Numbered from the stretch's first letter, positions 29,931 to 44,040 are shown. The stretch is 64,000 nt of DNA from Polytrichum commune (GCA_950295325.1 OX485805.1:14927501-14991500); one strand, 5' to 3'. Made by a program: numbers and translations. Notes: generated from the sequence alone by a model not told the origin.

Positions 29931-32900
29931 TTAGACAACCTTTGCTACCTTGCGAAACTCCTTTTGGAAAGTTACAGGGCACTGCATCTCCTGCCAGCTA
30001 ACTGGCACCATGATCGCCCCTGAATGAAAAGAAACCACACCTTTGTTAAAATCCTCCCTCGCACCTCTTTGTTAGGGCCATTATCATGAATTGTGAGGGC
30101 CCTTGAAATTTATCTGAAGGCTGTACCATGAAAAAATTAAACTGCATTTTGTGTGGTCACAGGCCTTCAAGTGTAGTGTAAAGGTGTACACAACCGGCCT
30201 CTCAACAGAATGCTATCTCATTTCCACCCTCTTCATGTGGGCCCTCCTACACAATAAGATATAGTAAATCAAGGATTACAAGAATTTCAAGTGTCATGGT
30301 TTCCCCATTTTGTGTTACACGGCTACATTTTGAGGTAGGCTTGGCGCAAAACCTGGTAAACCATGAAACACTATCCATCACATGCCACGTAGGAATCCAT
30401 GTAGACATTTCTTCCATTCAAACTTCCTTGGTCCCCCTTAGGCCCTCAAGCTCTAGTGTAAACTGAAGCAGGACGGTCTCAGTATTTTTCACCAGTGAGA
30501 GGATTTAGATTTCAATGGTCACAGGCCCTCAAGCCCGGGTGTAAAGTGCCCCTTAGACTGTAAGTCAAATAAGCACTCCTCAATAAGGGTCAGAGTAACC
30601 TAAATTTGGGAATGTAAAACAAGCACACCTGCATCACTTGTTGCAGAAACAACGCCCAACTCGTTCTTGGCTGTAGAGAGGTAGTAGGCTCGTGCATCCC
30701 CAAGTGAAAGCTACCAAAATGATCATTAAGGGAAAAAAATACAAAAAAGTATATCAACTCTAAGTAGAATGTTCACACAGGGGAATATGAAGATGTTGTT
30801 GCCTGTAATGTCCTTACCTGATGCTTATGCTAGAAAATACACACTATCATAAACCAAACTCCATGTCTCTTGAACGTTTCCACATCATTGACCATAATTT
30901 CTTATTGTCACCCGTTGAATTATATTACAGAAAGTATTGCTATATAACATTGACTTTCTCACAACTCAAGAACAATTTTGAAATAACACAGCAATTGAGT
31001 AAAAGATCACTGAGCTCATCCTGGTTCACTTATTTCTCTCAATCAGAATTGACTTATTAAGTGTTGTATGATACAGGGTAACTTGAAACTTGAAGCTGTT
31101 GTGACCCCTAATTAAGAACTGAAAATGCAATAGAGTTCCATATACGTTTCATCATAGTTTGACAAACTCTTACAACTCAGACGTCATCAAAAGACACGAA
31201 ACTTGAGACCACCCAAGTCACCTATGATTATTTGGGGTTAAGTGGATCAGTACTGTGTACCAATTAATGCTAAGTCCAACAATTGCCTGCACACTAATTT
31301 TTTTTTTCAAAGGATACAACTTCTGCACGAATAATGTCACCGGGACGGAAGGATGTGTGGACATCCACCTTATCGATTTCAGTTGCACGCACATCCTGTT
31401 GCCTGCAGTCAAGTGATTTCATGTATAAAAATTGGAGATCGTTGTCACTAATAAAAAAGGTGTTCAAAAGTCACATGTTTGAAATATAAGTACATAGAAG
31501 CTCTTCATTAAAGTAATCCTTTTAACTCAATGGAACTTTTTCGTCTGGAGTTGGTCCCCTATGAATTTCCATTGGTTGTTTTTGCATGCAAAATCAATCA
31601 TTTCTTTCCATGTGGTGCGTGCTTGGAGGTAGTGTTTAAATTTGAATGGAGAGCAACTTATTTTTGTTCCATTGAAGCCAACCTTGTTTAAGAACCTCTT
31701 GGCCTGCCAAAATGAGTTTGAGACTCTCTGAACCGAGATAGAATATTTTACATTCAAATCTCCACACTGCCTCCAAGCATGAATAAAAAATTAGCAAACA
31801 AGGGAGGTCTTGTATGAACTCCCAACCAAAAGTCATGTTGAGTTAGAGGACAACTCTATTAAGTACACTTTAACAGACTGCCAATTGACAGAAGTGAAAA
31901 TAGGTATAAATGGAAGCACCTGACAAGGCCTCTAAATTTTTCTTTCACAACCCTGGTTCCAACACACAGAATATCTGCAACGGCCTGCTTTGGTTGGACC
32001 TTTGTTATCTGCATCCACATGCCATAGTATTTAGTGATTCACATTAATAAAAACTACTTCAAACATCCAGTCCAGAGCACCCGCCTTCCAACTAAGATAT
32101 GTGGCCCTACTTTGGGCACTTTTTCCAACTCCACACAATTATGGCTGACAGATAGTTTTGGAGATTTCTCATCTGATTAGCAATTACAAATCATGAAGAT
32201 TGTCATTTCAAGTTTCAGAATTGGAGTTGGAATGCAGAAGGTGCAAGAGGTCAAAGTGAAGATTTCTATATAATCTCTCTTTTAAGTGATCACAATAGAC
32301 CCTCCTGAATGTTTTAAGTATTAAACCTATAATGGTTATCATATTTTGACCACATGGTTCAATCCCGGCGTAACACATGTCTTTTTGGAGTCTTTCCTTA
32401 ACTACAAGCCTTGCCACATACCACTTAAATATAGGTGCCAAATTATGAAGAGCGACCACATCAGGCCCATGTACCTTAAACCTAGTACTACAGAAGGAGG
32501 TTTTGAAGTGTTTCCTTCGAGGAAAAGGGGTCACATTTCCTCTTAAAAAACTAGAGCGGATTTTCAAATTCCCACAGGAAACAGAATATTTCCTTTGACA
32601 TATATTGTCACAGAGGAGACATGGGTGCTATTGCTGCTTGCGTTACTGGAATATATACAGATCCTCCTCGTGCCACTGTTTGGCCTACACTCCCTTGCAG
32701 AGACCAAAATTCGCACAATTGAGGGCCCTTTAAGGTAGATGGGTTTTAAATGGTTACTCTGTCCAGCTAGCCCACTCCTCCTAGGGTGTGAGACACAATT
32801 AGTATGAGATGGTTAGCAAATCCAAATCGAGGCTGCAGCCACTTTCCTCATAATTTTTGGAGTTCTTATGAATATCTTATCCAATATCAAAGTAATCATT

Positions 32901-34855
32901 ATTCTGCTCATTAAATGGTCATATAGGTACCCCACTTATGTTGATTATTGAGCCTAGAATGGTTGTCGTATTTTGAGCATGTGCTCCAATCTCTTTCAAA
33001 CATGCATAGTTTTGGTATTCATTCTTGGAGCCACAATAAACCACATCCCACTCAAATGTAGGTGTTCAATTAAGATAAGTGACCAAATTAGGCATATCTA
33101 CCTTACACATGGGATCCACTAAGGTACCATCTAAGTGGCAAGTCTGGTAATACATTCAAGCTCTCAAGTTGAAAGCTCATATGTAAAGTGGATTTGAGTG
33201 AACAAGCATGCCTAAGAGGCTCCTTGCCAATGAGAATGCTCCTTTCTTCAAGCTCTCAACCCTTAATCTTGCCCAGTAAGCTTATATTGTTTACCAGAAT
33301 GTCCACCACCTTAACATCAGGCACCCCTAACGGTTTTGATTAATCTACCAATAACATTTTGAACCCTTATAGCTTTTTGCATACAGAATCCAAAGAAGGC
33401 ATACTTTGGTGTGTTGTAATTCCCTTCCAGGTGCTAACGAGAAACATTCAGATTTTTATGAAGCCAATAATAATAGCTATACACAGCTCTTGAAGTGGTA
33501 GTTTTAGGGCCATCTACCTAGTGTAAAGGGGGCCTGAGAAGCGAGTGTCGTAACACCTAGAAATCATTTCATGACACAATCTGTATGGAAAGGCTCTTTT
33601 GTGGATGCTTGCTTGTTCAGGCAACAAAAAAGCAGATAGAGAATTTGGTCACCTTAGCAGTCACAACTGCGCCAGGCCCAGGTACTGCTCCTTGTTCCTT
33701 CTCGCGCCTGACCTCCATAGTTGGCCTCTGCCAAAGAAGAAAAGCAGCACCAAAGGCACAAATCATACATAAAGAAGATAAAAAATAAACAATGATAATA
33801 GTATATATATTTTGCTTGATAATTTGGAAACAGTCACTATCACAGAAACGGGCACAGTAACCATCTAGATCTTTTCACGGAGGTGACAGTAGTCTTTGCC
33901 AAAGCTTGATTGGATGCAATGGCAGTACACCCATATAGAATTGAGGTCTCCATCGTCCTGAAATCTATAGAAATCTCAATAAGGGTTTTGGAATGAAAGT
34001 ATCGGGTTCTTTATTAGCACCAACTTCACCCTTACCTTCACAACCCAGAAACACTCTCTGCAGGACGATTGCACATCATCAAGTGGGAGATGTTTGGAAG
34101 GAAACAACACTTTCTATAGGGCACCTTCTAAAAACAGTGGAATCCAGAAATCAATGTTCCCCATTGATCTTGCACAGTTGAACCCTACATTCTGATTGAA
34201 ATGTGTGAAGTTGCACCATATTGTGAATTGAATAGCGTGACTTGTTACTTGAAGTGCAAGGTTCACCCACCTCATTCTTGAGAGTTTTTGTGGCCTTGAA
34301 ACCTAAGAAGGAATGAGAGTAGGAACGTGACAATTAGGGTGTTGTCATGGAATTTAGAATTTAATGTTCCCAATTGATGTTGCTGAGCTGAACCCTACAT
34401 GCTAATCAAAATATGTAAAGTCGAACGATATTGTGAACTGAACAGTGTGCCTTGAAACTTGAATTGCAGGGTTTGGTCACCTCATTCTCAAGGGCTTTTG
34501 TGGCCTTAAACCTCAAAAAAGCACAAGAGTAGGAATGTGGCAAATAGGGTGTTGTGAATGCAAGTTTGGTGCAGATTTGAGGAGATCAACACGAATGGGA
34601 GGGGAGGCCAAGTTATATACTCAATACGGAGCAATCATAAGGAGGCAATAAATTTGAAAAGTAGAATGAAATAGAAATGTTACGTACCTGGTCAGGAGCA
34701 TGGGAAGGAGGCGGAACAATGTGTTGAAGGCCGACAACGGAGGCAACAACATGGTCATGCCAAGGGTGTGTACCAGGCCCAGGCAAATACTGAGCGAGAA
34801 GCCCCAATTTTTCACCAGGCGTCGTGAACTCCTGACTGTTGTTGTTCATCGTCAT
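29931..34855 (-). CDS. CSL4: Exosome complex component CSL4, six exons
   Basis: Exons on the minus strand: 34855-34688, 33727-33653, 32008-31920, 31402-31318, 30710-30629, 30019-29931 (TAA). They sum to 588 bases, 195 residues, the usual CSL4 length, and every intron is GT-AG. The N-terminal ECR1-type domain opens TTPGEKLGLLAQYLPGPGTH; the S1 domain spans exons 2-5 (GAVPGPGAVVTAKIT, VADILCVGTRVVKEKF, QQDVRATEIDKVDVHTSFRP, SLGDARAYYLSTAKNELGVV), and the C-terminus is VPVSWQEMQCPVTFQKEFRK. CSL4 caps the nine-subunit RNA exosome core and helps route RNA for 3'-5' processing in nucleus and cytoplasm. A second ATG lies two codons downstream of the chosen one. Introns hold a tandem duplication and an old MITE. 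No disruption seen: this looks functional. Confidence 0.95.
30075..30552 (+). mobile_element. Old Tourist-like MITE inside CSL4 intron 5
   Basis: Flanked by TTA on both sides. It shares internal words with the three younger copies (TGTGTGGTCACAGGCC, GGAATCCATGTAGAC, AGTGTCATGGT) but is clearly more diverged. It lies between exons 5 and 6 without touching splice sites. Confidence 0.75.
34138..34557. repeat. Tandem duplication of ~210 bp in CSL4 intron 1
   Basis: Two consecutive diverged copies, 34138-34348 and 34349-34557, share GAACCCTACAT, TTTTGTGGCCTT and AGTAGGAA, and each ends TAGGGTGTTGT. Confidence 0.7.
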
Positions 34856-34878
34856 TGACCAACCCCCACCCCCGGCAC

Positions 34879-36180
34879 TTCAATCTTCTAACTCTTTGGC
34901 TTCCACTTGTTTCCTGAACGAACTATTTAGAGTTAGCACCTTTGAGAATGACGATAGATACTTAAGGGTTGGGGACTAACCCATAAACCCTAAACCCTAT
35001 CTGATCACATTTAGACAGAATTCAATCTCTTAAACATCTCGGTTTACATATAAGGAGAGACTTTGAGGTTTGTGCTGGATAAGAAGCTCCAAGTACAAAG
35101 TGTCTCTAACTCTTCTATATTTTCGATCTTCCAACTCTTTGGCTTCTACTTGTTTCCTGCAGATATATTTTTTAATTAGCAGGACCCACAACTTTGAGAA
35201 TGAAGACAGAAACTTAAGGGTGGGGACTAATCTCTAAACCCTAAACCCCATCTGATTGCATTCAGACAGAATTTAACCTGATAAACCTATTGATTTAGGT
35301 GTAAGGAGGAAAGATTTTAAGGTTTGTGAAGCTCCAAGTTCAAAGCGTCTCTAACACTTCTATCTTTTTGATCTTCTAACTCTTTGGCTTGCACGTCTTG
35401 TTCCCTGGAGATTTTAATTTATTTAAAAAAAAAAAAAACTATCAGGACCCGCACCGCACCTTTGAGAACAATGATACAAATTTAAGGGTTGGGGACTAAA
35501 CCTTGAAACCTAAACCCTAAACCCTAAGCCCTATCTGATCGCATTCACACAGAATTCAACCTGATAAACCTCTCGATTTAGGTCTGAGGAGGAGAGTTTC
35601 AGGTTTTTGCTGGACAAGAAGCTCCAAGTTCAAAGTATCTCTAACTCTTCTATCTCTTCAATCTTATAGCTCTTTAATCTATTGACTATTGGCATTTACA
35701 TATTTCCTTCAGGATTTTTAGAAAGTTAGCACCTTTGATAACGAAGTAAAGGTTGAGTACTAAACCCTAAACCCTATTTAAACGCATTCACACAGAATTC
35801 AACCTAATATACCTCTCACTTTAGATCTGTTGAGGTTTGTGTTGGATAAGAAGCTCTAAGTTCAAAATGTCCCTAACGCTTCTATCTATTCAATCTTCTA
35901 TGTCTCCCATCCACTCACTCTTCGGCTGCTACTTGTTTCCTGCAGAATTTTTTAAAGTTAGCAGGACCCGCACCTGTGTGCAACACTTCAACTCAAGTTT
36001 CGTATTCTACTTGTTTCTCTGCTGAAGAATCAATAGCTTAGCAGGACCCGCACCTAAAGGTTAATGCTAGACTCTAAACCCTAAACCTTGTCTGAACGCA
36101 GAATCCAACCTAATAAACCTCTCAATTCAGGTGTCCGGAGGAAAGACTTTGAGGTTCATGTTGGATAAGAAGCTCCAAGT
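34879..36180. promoter_or_regulatory. Telobox-bearing tandem repeats upstream of CSL4
   Basis: About five diverged copies of a 220-300 bp unit start near 34879, 35127, 35369, 35670 and 35890. Each opens with ATCTTCTAACTCTTTGGCTT or a relative, contains TTTGAGAATGA-like and GATAAGAAGCTCCAAG words, and most carry two or more AAACCCTA units (best at about 35511-35535). Immediately 5' of the CSL4 start. Teloboxes are known promoter elements of plant translation and ribosome-biogenesis genes, so a promoter role is plausible. Confidence 0.65.
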
Positions 36181-38458
36181 TTTGAATGCAACAAAATTTC
36201 AACGAAATTGAAAAGGGTGCGTTTCACAGTTTAGCGAAGTAAATCCTACAAGGAATTGATGATAGCATGTAGTGAAAGAGCATATATCGCTATACGAACT
36301 CCACACGTTTCATTAACCCAATCTTAATTGCTCAGACTTATTCAACTGCGGCACACCGGTCACATTAATGTTATGCTGGGAGAATTCCAGAAAAAATGGG
36401 CCAAAGACACTCGTAGTGGCTCCAAGATTACCAAGTCTCCGCGTTGGAGTTTAGCTACAAAAGGCAAGTTAAGATTGTAAGTATAGTAAGGGGACGCTTA
36501 AATTCCTCACGACAATGTCCAACGCAATCCAGCTGAAGAATTATCCACAGACAATCTTCAAAACACAATGCGAAGGGACGCTCCCATACCTCACAACCGA
36601 CGCAAAAATCTGGACTCGAACTCCTGATAGGTAGCCCTGATCAAGCCTTTTGGAACTATGTTATGCAGGAGCACCGCGCGCTACAAGGAAGAGAAAGAAG
36701 AAATGCAACATAATAGCGGCAGAGTGAACACCATGCGCGGTAAAGGGTTTGACGCGGTGATAGGCATGTCTTCCTTTTAAGTACTGAACAGAAGGAGAAC
36801 CTGTGTGCGAGTTTTTTTTTCTGGTGCATCACATTAAGTTAAGCAGCGAACAATTGTGGTTGCAGGCGATGGTGAAGCAGGGACTGAGATTCAAGGCAGC
36901 TGACAGTGCAAATTGAGTTTGAGCGTCCGGGATTAAACTGCCCTGAAAATCAAGAAAATTACTGGAGCTTGCAGAAAGAGAAGGGTGGCTTCAATCTAAG
37001 TTACACTCCGACAGGCACAAAATATTTATTTGTTCAAGGGAATCTCTAAGCTTGCAACTGCCGTATTCACTTCTTGTCATTATGGTAGCAAAAGCACATT
37101 CAGGATGTATCTACAGTGACTTTCCAAATTTCGATGTATCCATCGGGTGAAACATACAGTAGTAATATCCTCGATCGACATGGGTCCATAAGTTTAAAGA
37201 AAGAAATCGGAGCCAACAGAAGGAGAAGAGTACCTTGTGATGAAGATGGAGAAGGATGATGGTACTTACAAACCATGTGTTGATGCCCACTACTACAATG
37301 GAGGGGGTAGGGGGGTTGAGCAAACTATAACTAACCATAGGGAAAAAGTGGCCTCACTAAAATAGCATTGGGGATGTTGAGTAAGAGCGTTGATGTTATT
37401 CAACAATATTGCATCAATTTAAGGGCTTGGATGCTTAGTGTACGTGTGGTTGCAATCTAAACTGTAAAAGGCACAGGTTCATATTTGTTCAAGAGAGCAT
37501 TTAAGTTTGCATTAACTGCGGTAATCACTTCTTTATCTATCGTAGCAAAAGCTCATTCAGGTTATATCTACGACGGCTTTCCAGATTGCGATGTATCCAT
37601 TTGGTGAAACACATAACAGTACATTAATATCCTCAAAATGGATCCTTAAGTAGCAAGGAGTCAAGAAGTTTCCACCATTAATTAATGTTGGTCATTGCGT
37701 GGCAAGAATTAACCGGCCATGGGAATTGGAAAGTGGGCTGGTGTTTGGACATTTTTCTTTGCATATGCTAGTTTATTGAGTGTATTGCGGATTTCTGGAG
37801 AATTTGTCAATGCTCCTCTCTAAAACATGAAAATTCTCGTGACAAATTGGTGTGTGATAAATGAATCATAATTATACACTTGGTCATGACAAAATGCTGT
37901 GTGCCCAACTGCCATTTACTCTGTGTCATTGAGACACTTTGTTTGCAATGTATGGGCCGAATCACTCGAGAATAACAATTTTATGTTAATAAGGTGCCAC
38001 TCTGTTGATGGGTTAGAGAACTAGAGTCTTTGGCAATACTGGCACTGTAAGCTTTCAAGTTTTGCATTACCGTTGTTGTAGTATATGGTGTTTACAGACT
38101 GGAGATTCTGGAATTAGGCATTATGACTGTGAGTGCTCCTCGCTTGCACTAATGGTCAAAGTCACTCAAAACCTCCTATTTTCACACACTTAACTACAGT
38201 GACCAGTATGCTTTTAGGATCCCCTCAAGATGTTGTTTCTCCCCCCCCAAAAAAAAAGCACTGATGTTTATTTGGATCATCTTCTTCTTTTCAGGAGGGG
38301 TTGAAAAATGACCCGTGGGGAATTAGTATGGATCTGCTTGTTGCCAGAGCTGCTTCATGTACCATAAACAGGAATATAAATTCTCCAATATTTCAGTTCT
38401 TCGATATCTGTTTTGGACTGTCGAGATTGAAATTGAAATGAATTGCACTCATATTTTT
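36181..38458. other. No gene recognised; one internal duplication
   Basis: 37023-37190 and 37481-37652 are diverged direct copies (shared GATGTATCCAT, TAGCAAAAGC and AATATCCTC). No ORF above background and no transposon ends identified. Confidence 0.45.
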
Positions 38459-39022
38459 TCAGGGTGTAATTTCAGAGGAAGATTGTGCAACTGCCTCTGC
38501 ATTAACCTCTCTCCCATAGGTATCTGAAACCGCATACCAGCGGCTCTCGTACATGTTCAACGTCTGATTGTACAAGTTGTGGTCAGGGTGGAAGCAGATG
38601 GCGTAAAAAACATGGTTGAGATTCTTGTGCTGTACTAATAACAACCGTCCACCTTTCGAGGTGGCTAACGCACAGAGCGAATCAAACTTATGGTACAAGC
38701 GACCTGGTTTTGTCCTTGCACGCGCCGCCACCTTGTCGACCCCACTCACAAACACCCCGTCGCTGTGCAACATCTTGTTGTACTCGACAATCTGCGGGAT
38801 TTGGAAAACCTTGCACCCACTAAGTGACATTCGCACGTGTTCCGGCAAGCTTCGAATCTCCGGCGCAATGTCAGTCGGAAAAGGTCGGAACTCGCGTCTT
38901 CTTGAGGCTTGGATGAGTGGGCATCTTAACCAGCTCCGGACTGGCATGGGTTTGACACCATCCCCAAGGATCATCTTCTGAACCTCGGCTTCCAGTAGGT
39001 CATCGACTGTGATTTCATTTGG
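38459..39022 (-). CDS. Unknown protein, probable terminal exon
   Basis: A minus-strand frame ending in a TGA stop, with clear coding character but no family I recognise. It opens after a good splice acceptor (CATCAATTGCAG, complement of about 39022-39033), so it is likely a 3' exon rather than a complete gene; an in-frame ATG at 39031 could also start it. Visible features: an acidic start (VDDLLEAEVQKMI), WLRCPLIQASRR, FRPFPTDIAPEIRSLPEHVR, a central VFVSGVDKVAARARTK, then HKFDSLCALATSKGGRLLLV and HVFYAICFHPDHNLY. No membrane segment or signal peptide. Upstream exons were not found. Confidence 0.5.
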   Translation of the reverse strand, partial: PNEITVDDLLEAEVQKMILGDGVKPMPVRSWLRCPLIQASRRREFRPFPTDIAPEIRSLPEHVRMSLSGCKVFQIPQIVEYNKMLHSDGVFVSGVDKVAARARTKPGRLYHKFDSLCALATSKGGRLLLVQHKNLNHVFYAICFHPDHNLYNQTLNMYESRWYAVSDTYGREVNAEAVAQSSSEITP

Positions 39023-39039
39023 TAACTGCAATTGATGCA

Positions 39040-42000
39040 GAAATTTCAGTTTGTTAATACATACTGCCCTGGAGTATGAAGGTGATTAAGGTAATGGTGC
39101 GGGCCTTAATACTCGGTTACTGTCTCTCTGCGCCCACTTCTCGTAGTATATGAAACATGCAATTAGTGCAAGATGATTAGCAAATCCAAATAATGTCCGT
39201 AGCCATTTTCCTTATAACATTAGATCATGATCAAGGTGTAGATTTTTGTGCTCATTAAATGGTCATATAGGTCCCCTCTAATCACGTAGACTATTGAGCC
39301 TAGAATATATAAGATATTTTGAGCACATAATCCAATCTCTTTCAAGCACATTTTTGTTTGGTGTCTTCCAGTGTGATTATAACCCTCCCTGAATTTGTAG
39401 GCGCTATTTATTGTAAATTATTTTGCACATTAGGAAAGCCAATGACATTCTATCAAGAAGTTAAGGTTTTCGTACTTTGTACTGATTCTGACTGTTGTGG
39501 ATCCCCTGTGAATTCAGAAACAGTTTCTTGGGGACAAGATTGAAACAGCCTTCTATGTGCTCTGAGGAATTTCTACGAGGGCACGAAGAGAATAGCTTAC
39601 CGACATGTTTGCACTTGATCAGATGATCTGACAGCAGCAATTGGGCATTGCCTCAAGGTTACACGAGCGTCAAGTTTTTTTTTCCTGCATGAAGTGGGTT
39701 TTGCTCGACACTAGCTCCCTACATTTCAAAATTCTTTGAAAGGTTAATGCTTCAAGAGTGGGTGGTAGAGAATTTTCATTTTTTTCCCAAACTGTGATCC
39801 ATACCCAGATGCAAATGGTAGCAATCCCAATTTCAGTGCAAATTATACTTAATGTGTTCACATGCAATTCAATTTTTGATGTTCGACGTGATGCTGCACT
39901 GAGGTGGACATCACTGAGCAATGACAATTCCTTTCACTCGTCTGTAATTGAAATCTGAGATTGGAGGGGCAGAGAAAGAAGATGACCAGATTTAAGGAGC
40001 TGCGAAAGTCCAAAGGTCATAACTTTATTACTTTCTTCGTGACACTGATTCACACCAGCTGCAAGCATGGCATCAGATTTGCCAGTGTTGTTTGTAAGTG
40101 CATTCAAATCCTGGTTACTTTCTGGTTATTTACTCAAAGCTCTCCTCGGTCCTAACCTTCACAACTAATGAGAAATATTGAATAAATTGGATTTACAGTG
40201 TGGCTTCACAAGTAGGTTAGGAGTAACAGGAGTGGGGGCTTGCTGCAAAGCAACCACTGCTGTTGCTTTGGAATCAAGTATATAAATTTAATTACATGTT
40301 TCGCGTATTCACTCTTCCACTTGAATCTATATGTTGGGTCACTAAAATTTGGTGAAACTCTGATTGCTGTGTTATTTATCCAAAGCTCTCCATGGCCCTA
40401 ATCTTCACAAATTCTGGGCTCCACTTGACAAGCTCCTGTACTTTGTCACAGCAGACTGAAAACACCATGGGAAATTGGATTTTATGGTTGGTTAGACACA
40501 ATTCTTTTGTGTGGACGACATTTGCAGTGATTCTTGAAGATGACTCAATGCATGCTAATGAAGAGAGAGGTGCACTTTCAGATTTTTGTGCTTGAGATAA
40601 CTAAGATCACAACATTCAAGGAAACATGTAGTGTGTGTTTGAGTTAAATGAAAATGGAATGGAACAGACCTATGCAAGTATTGTGTTGGTAGACACAACA
40701 TATATGTTCCAAGCATGACAATGGAGGTCACGCAAAAACACACCACCTCCTCACCACCTATGAAAAACAATTGGTTGAGCACATGTCCTCTGACTCATAT
40801 GTCCGACATGACTTGAAACGTCAATGTTTTTGTCTGACTTTTGAAACCATCAACCACTTTCTAAGAGCCAAAGACCAGACCACATATATATAAATAAATA
40901 AATCTAAAAAACAATGTAAAAACAATACACAAAGCCCAAACAAAAGCACGTAATTCTTTACCCTTTCTCTTTTAACACGAATCCGTTCAACGCAATTATA
41001 TCATTTGAATCCAAGGCTAAGCTCTAGATCATAATGCAATGTCACCTTAATATTGACATCTAGTGTATCATTGTTGCGTAGATTCTTGATTCCTTTGAAT
41101 GCTCAAGTGAAGGGGGCTAAGGTTAAGGTTATTATTATCTTCTAACAACCACTCACAAACATTTGTTTGATTAACAAGAGCAACCACATTTAAGGCCCCC
41201 CTAACTATATTTGAGTTGTACTCAACTTCAGAAGCACGGGTAGATCACTCTAAGGCATTTTTGTGCACCATGTGCGGCTGGGGGTTTTTTGTTTTGGGGC
41301 TATTTACCTTCAAGGGTTGAATTAAAGCCTCCCTATAATTACTTAGATTTCAAAAATGGCCCATTTGTTTGCACCCTTCCATTACTTATATTGTCCAAGT
41401 CACTGCAATTTTTTGTACTCTATATTCCTTTTAAGTAATTTTGGACAGACGGAAATCCCAATTATCATCCATCCCCGTGAGTCCTAAACCCATTTACATA
41501 CCATACTAAACATACTTTCTAGGATCCTTATCTTCAGCCCCTATATTAATTTTACAAAAAAATAATGGCCCATGTTTTATGTCCATCTAACTTACTTATA
41601 ATGGGATTGTCTACATTTAATGGCCCCTTCATTATTTGGAATACCTTTATAATTTTTATTTCAAATGATTTTAATCCTCTCTATATTATGCCGCACGTCG
41701 TTTTTAAAATGCACTAAGTGATCTACCCGTGTTCAGAAGACAACCAACTTCAACACAAACAACCATAGTTTGAAGTTTGAAGCACTCATTGGCAAAGTTC
41801 GAAGAACTCATTCAATTCACATTGTTAGGGTCACTGAAGCAAGGCCATGATTGCCTCCCGGATGAGATCTTCCATTGACTCATCAAAACATTTTATCCAC
41901 GTTGCACATGTCTTCTACACAAGAATCATATAGTACTTTTAGAACTTGATACTATCATAAAGGAACGTCATCCTTTGAGCATCCATTTCTTCCAATTTGC

Positions 42001-44030
42001 TCGAATACCCACCTTTTTGAAAGCACCCTATCTTCTTAATGATACATAGTATTGCATATATTAAGGGTTGTGATGAATTAACAAATAATGTTTTAGTTTC
42101 TACCTCGAAAATTTTAAGTAGACCTGTGTTTTTCCTCATGTATTTTTCTAATAAATGAGGTGCCTCCCCAAGCTCTTCTTCTTCTTAAGTCCCCTTTCTT
42201 CTCATATGCGTGACTCTTTGCAAATCTCCATAACTCTTCTTCGTTCTTTCAGTTCGACCACTAGTCTTGATTTGATACATATAACTAAAATTTGTTATTA
42301 CTACCATGCCATGGTTTGAATAAAGAACACCAAAACATGTGGGACTAAGATTAAATCAAGTTCCACATACCACCTTGGAAATGATGGACAAGTTGGAACT
42401 ACAAAATAGAAGTTTTGAGGATATACTAAGGATATATGTGGTGAAAACATAAGAATCGCAAAATCTAAGTGGTTGCACTTAATGCAATTTTCTTCTAAGC
42501 AAATTTTAATGATCTATAGGGGGTGCACCCAATGTTAAAAACCCAACATAACATGAGTGTGTACAATTGTACTCCCTATGCATTTGGTAAAACTCGTGTA
42601 TACCATAATAAATATATAGTTGTTGAATACCATCTAAACATCACACTTAGGTTTTACTCAATAAAGAAAGATCAATAATAATTCTCTAACATAATCCAAG
42701 CATCTTGCTTGTGAAAAAGTTGAGTTTCAAATAGAAAGAAGGTGGAATTTGGGCGCAAATATGGGTCAAGTATATGAAGGAATCAACTAGGGTTTAAGTA
42801 TATTTGGATTTATGCATGAATTTTGGACATTCTCAATTGGTGTTCAACCGCTCATATGATGTACATTAAATCGCAAAACTACACAAATATGGTGGTTGCT
42901 GAACATGAAATACAAAGATTTGAAGTTGCGGTTGTTGTGTTGTTGCTTAAATTGTTGTTGTCACTTAATGTTTTTGTTCCCACAAGTGCACATGCCTTAT
43001 TTTCTTGGACAAGTGATTTATCCAAAAATACCTATATGTCAGATAATCCATGTTAAGTCATATTCTTTGCAATGACTAAGGACAACTTGGAATCTAATGT
43101 GAACCCCTCCTTTATATAATAACCTACAAGTGAATTATTGACACTACATAAGCTTGTGTAGAGTGAGAATTTAACATAATTTGGAAGAAATATTTAAAAA
43201 TTATATCTATCATTTTCAAAATAATGTGAAAATCATTTTTAGAATTGTTTTATGCCAGACCAGCTATCAACCTGTGGTAATCTAGTATTTCACACCACCA
43301 TTTACGCTTTTTCACTTAACCTATCTTTCAAACCATGGTGTGCATAAGTTGTTTAGTTGCACCTTGGATCATGTCACAATTTCATCAAACAACACCTTGC
43401 TATGATTTGTTTACGGATGTTTGAAATCAAAATCTCATACATGTTTTATGGTATGTCAAAATCTTACCTTAGTTTTTAACCAACTAAATGTGATCCTTAG
43501 GTGATTTGTAATAAATCATTCTTTTAGTGTGAACGGCATTTCAAGGTTTGAAGTCTTTTATTTCAAGTCATGTAAATCTCCAAACAAAAAAAACACAGGC
43601 TTTTGACTTGCAAGGGCTAACCTACCCCTAAGTGTTCAAGTGGGCCTCTCCGTGCCTCTTCACAAAGAAATTCTCATAATTGAACTAACCCACTTCCATT
43701 TTTGGCCTTATGGTGACAAAAGTGACCCTATTCAATATCAACTCATTCACCACATGCACTTCTTAAATTGGTCAAATACATGCATGTAATTGAAGATTCG
43801 AGTTTAGATACAAAACATGAGCATTCTTGTACAAAAATGCATTCATAGTAATTTGATCATCAATGTCACCAAGGGCTATATTTTGAATCCGCCCTTAGCG
43901 TAAACTTTGATACACCAAATAAAGTCTCCAACCCATAAATATATGAGAAAATTAATTTAGGGTTTGACACAAACTCGTACAAATTACGTCCATAGGTCGC
44001 ACATTGAGCCTTGCAAGGTAAACATCAATT
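39040..44030. other. Long stretch without recognisable genes
   Basis: 39235-39360 belongs to the dispersed repeat also seen at 32880-33110. Short ORFs in all frames show no recognisable domains. Missing upstream exons of the 38.5-39.0 kb gene could lie here but none can be supported. Confidence 0.4.
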
Positions 44031-44040
44031 ATTCAAATGT

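Noticed and set aside
35500-35540. Chromosome end or true interstitial telomere
   Set aside because: Only two to four consecutive CCCTAAA units occur per repeat, embedded in a longer ~250-bp unit repeated upstream of a gene; this fits teloboxes in a duplicated promoter region.
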